NCBI RefSeq assembly: GCF_017874625.1
Contig: NZ_JAGIKZ010000001.1
Span: forward strand, 186,001 to 250,000
DNA from: Cytobacillus eiseniae
Lineage (GTDB): Bacteria; Bacillota; Bacilli; Bacillales; Cytobacillaceae
DNA: 64,000 nt
Direction: 5' to 3'
Below the pieces are notes generated by a model that ran no database searches, was not told where the DNA came from, and saw only the letters and a program-made list of their open reading frames with translations. Position numbers and translations under genes: made by a program. How positions within the stretch are numbered: the stretch's first letter is position 1; each line of letters begins with the position of its first letter. Shown in pieces: positions 63,997 through 64,000 of the stretch.

Positions 63997-64000
63997 GCTT

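Overview
The window is about 64 kb of AT-rich chromosome from a Gram-positive, endospore-forming member of the Bacillaceae that can denitrify. The evidence is strong AAGGAGG-type ribosome binding sites with many TTG and GTG starts, two GerA-type germinant receptor operons, a CwlJ-type cortex hydrolase, a perfect CIRCE element, a narGHJI nitrate reductase, a lipoprotein-type copper nitrite reductase and nosDLYF. A relative of the denitrifying bacilli (Schinkia/Neobacillus type) fits, but this is inferred from gene content, not from any search. I saw no rRNA, tRNA, CRISPR array, prophage or intact insertion sequence.

Layout. 0-10 kb: an aldehyde dehydrogenase cut by the window edge, a permease, a lipoprotein cyclophilin, a radical SAM/SPASM enzyme directly followed by a 28-codon peptide (candidate RiPP pair), a universal stress protein, several small membrane proteins and lipoproteins, and an MsrA-MsrB fusion. 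10-17.5 kb: an operon with a 32-codon reading frame, a YwaC-type alarmone synthetase and a TetR regulator, behind three palindromic operators; htpG behind CIRCE; then a BASS-family transporter, an EamA transporter and a DmpA-type peptidase. 17.6-21.2 kb: a divergent acyl-CoA dehydrogenase / MerR / acyl-CoA ligase locus around one palindrome. 21.4-30.6 kb: two ger operons flanking an MFS transporter; the second has a tiny fourth gene. 30.9-32.7 kb: a hemolysin III-like protein and a DUF1836 protein facing away from each other across a palindromic operator.

32.7-37.6 kb: nirK, with an FNR-type box placed for class II activation, then nosD, nosL, nosY and nosF; no nosZ is present in the window. 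37.6-44.5 kb: a beta-propeller protein, an ECF sigma factor with its anti-sigma partner, a small protein with a CGCGG motif resembling radical-SAM-modified peptides, a YlbC-like CAP protein, an E. coli-type AdoMet decarboxylase and a MerR-like coiled-coil protein. 45-54.2 kb: a hemerythrin-like protein and two small unknown genes leading into narGHJI, then a NarK-type transporter carrying a C-terminal PAS domain. 54.3-64 kb: cwlJ, an OsmC protein, exoA, a Nudix hydrolase, a nucleotidyltransferase, a chromate-family transporter, guaC, a type I toxin-antitoxin locus (holin-like peptide with an overlapping convergent antisense RNA), a small VWA-like protein and a GNAT-aminotransferase fusion.

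How it works together: narGHJI reduces nitrate to nitrite, the NarK-like protein probably moves nitrate or nitrite, and NirK reduces nitrite to NO outside the membrane. NosDLYF would normally supply copper and sulfur to a nitrous oxide reductase, which must lie elsewhere or be missing. The strongest candidates for less-described biology are the radical SAM/28-mer pair, the CGCGG peptide, the TetR-controlled alarmone synthetase operon, the NarK-PAS fusion and the type I toxin-antitoxin locus.
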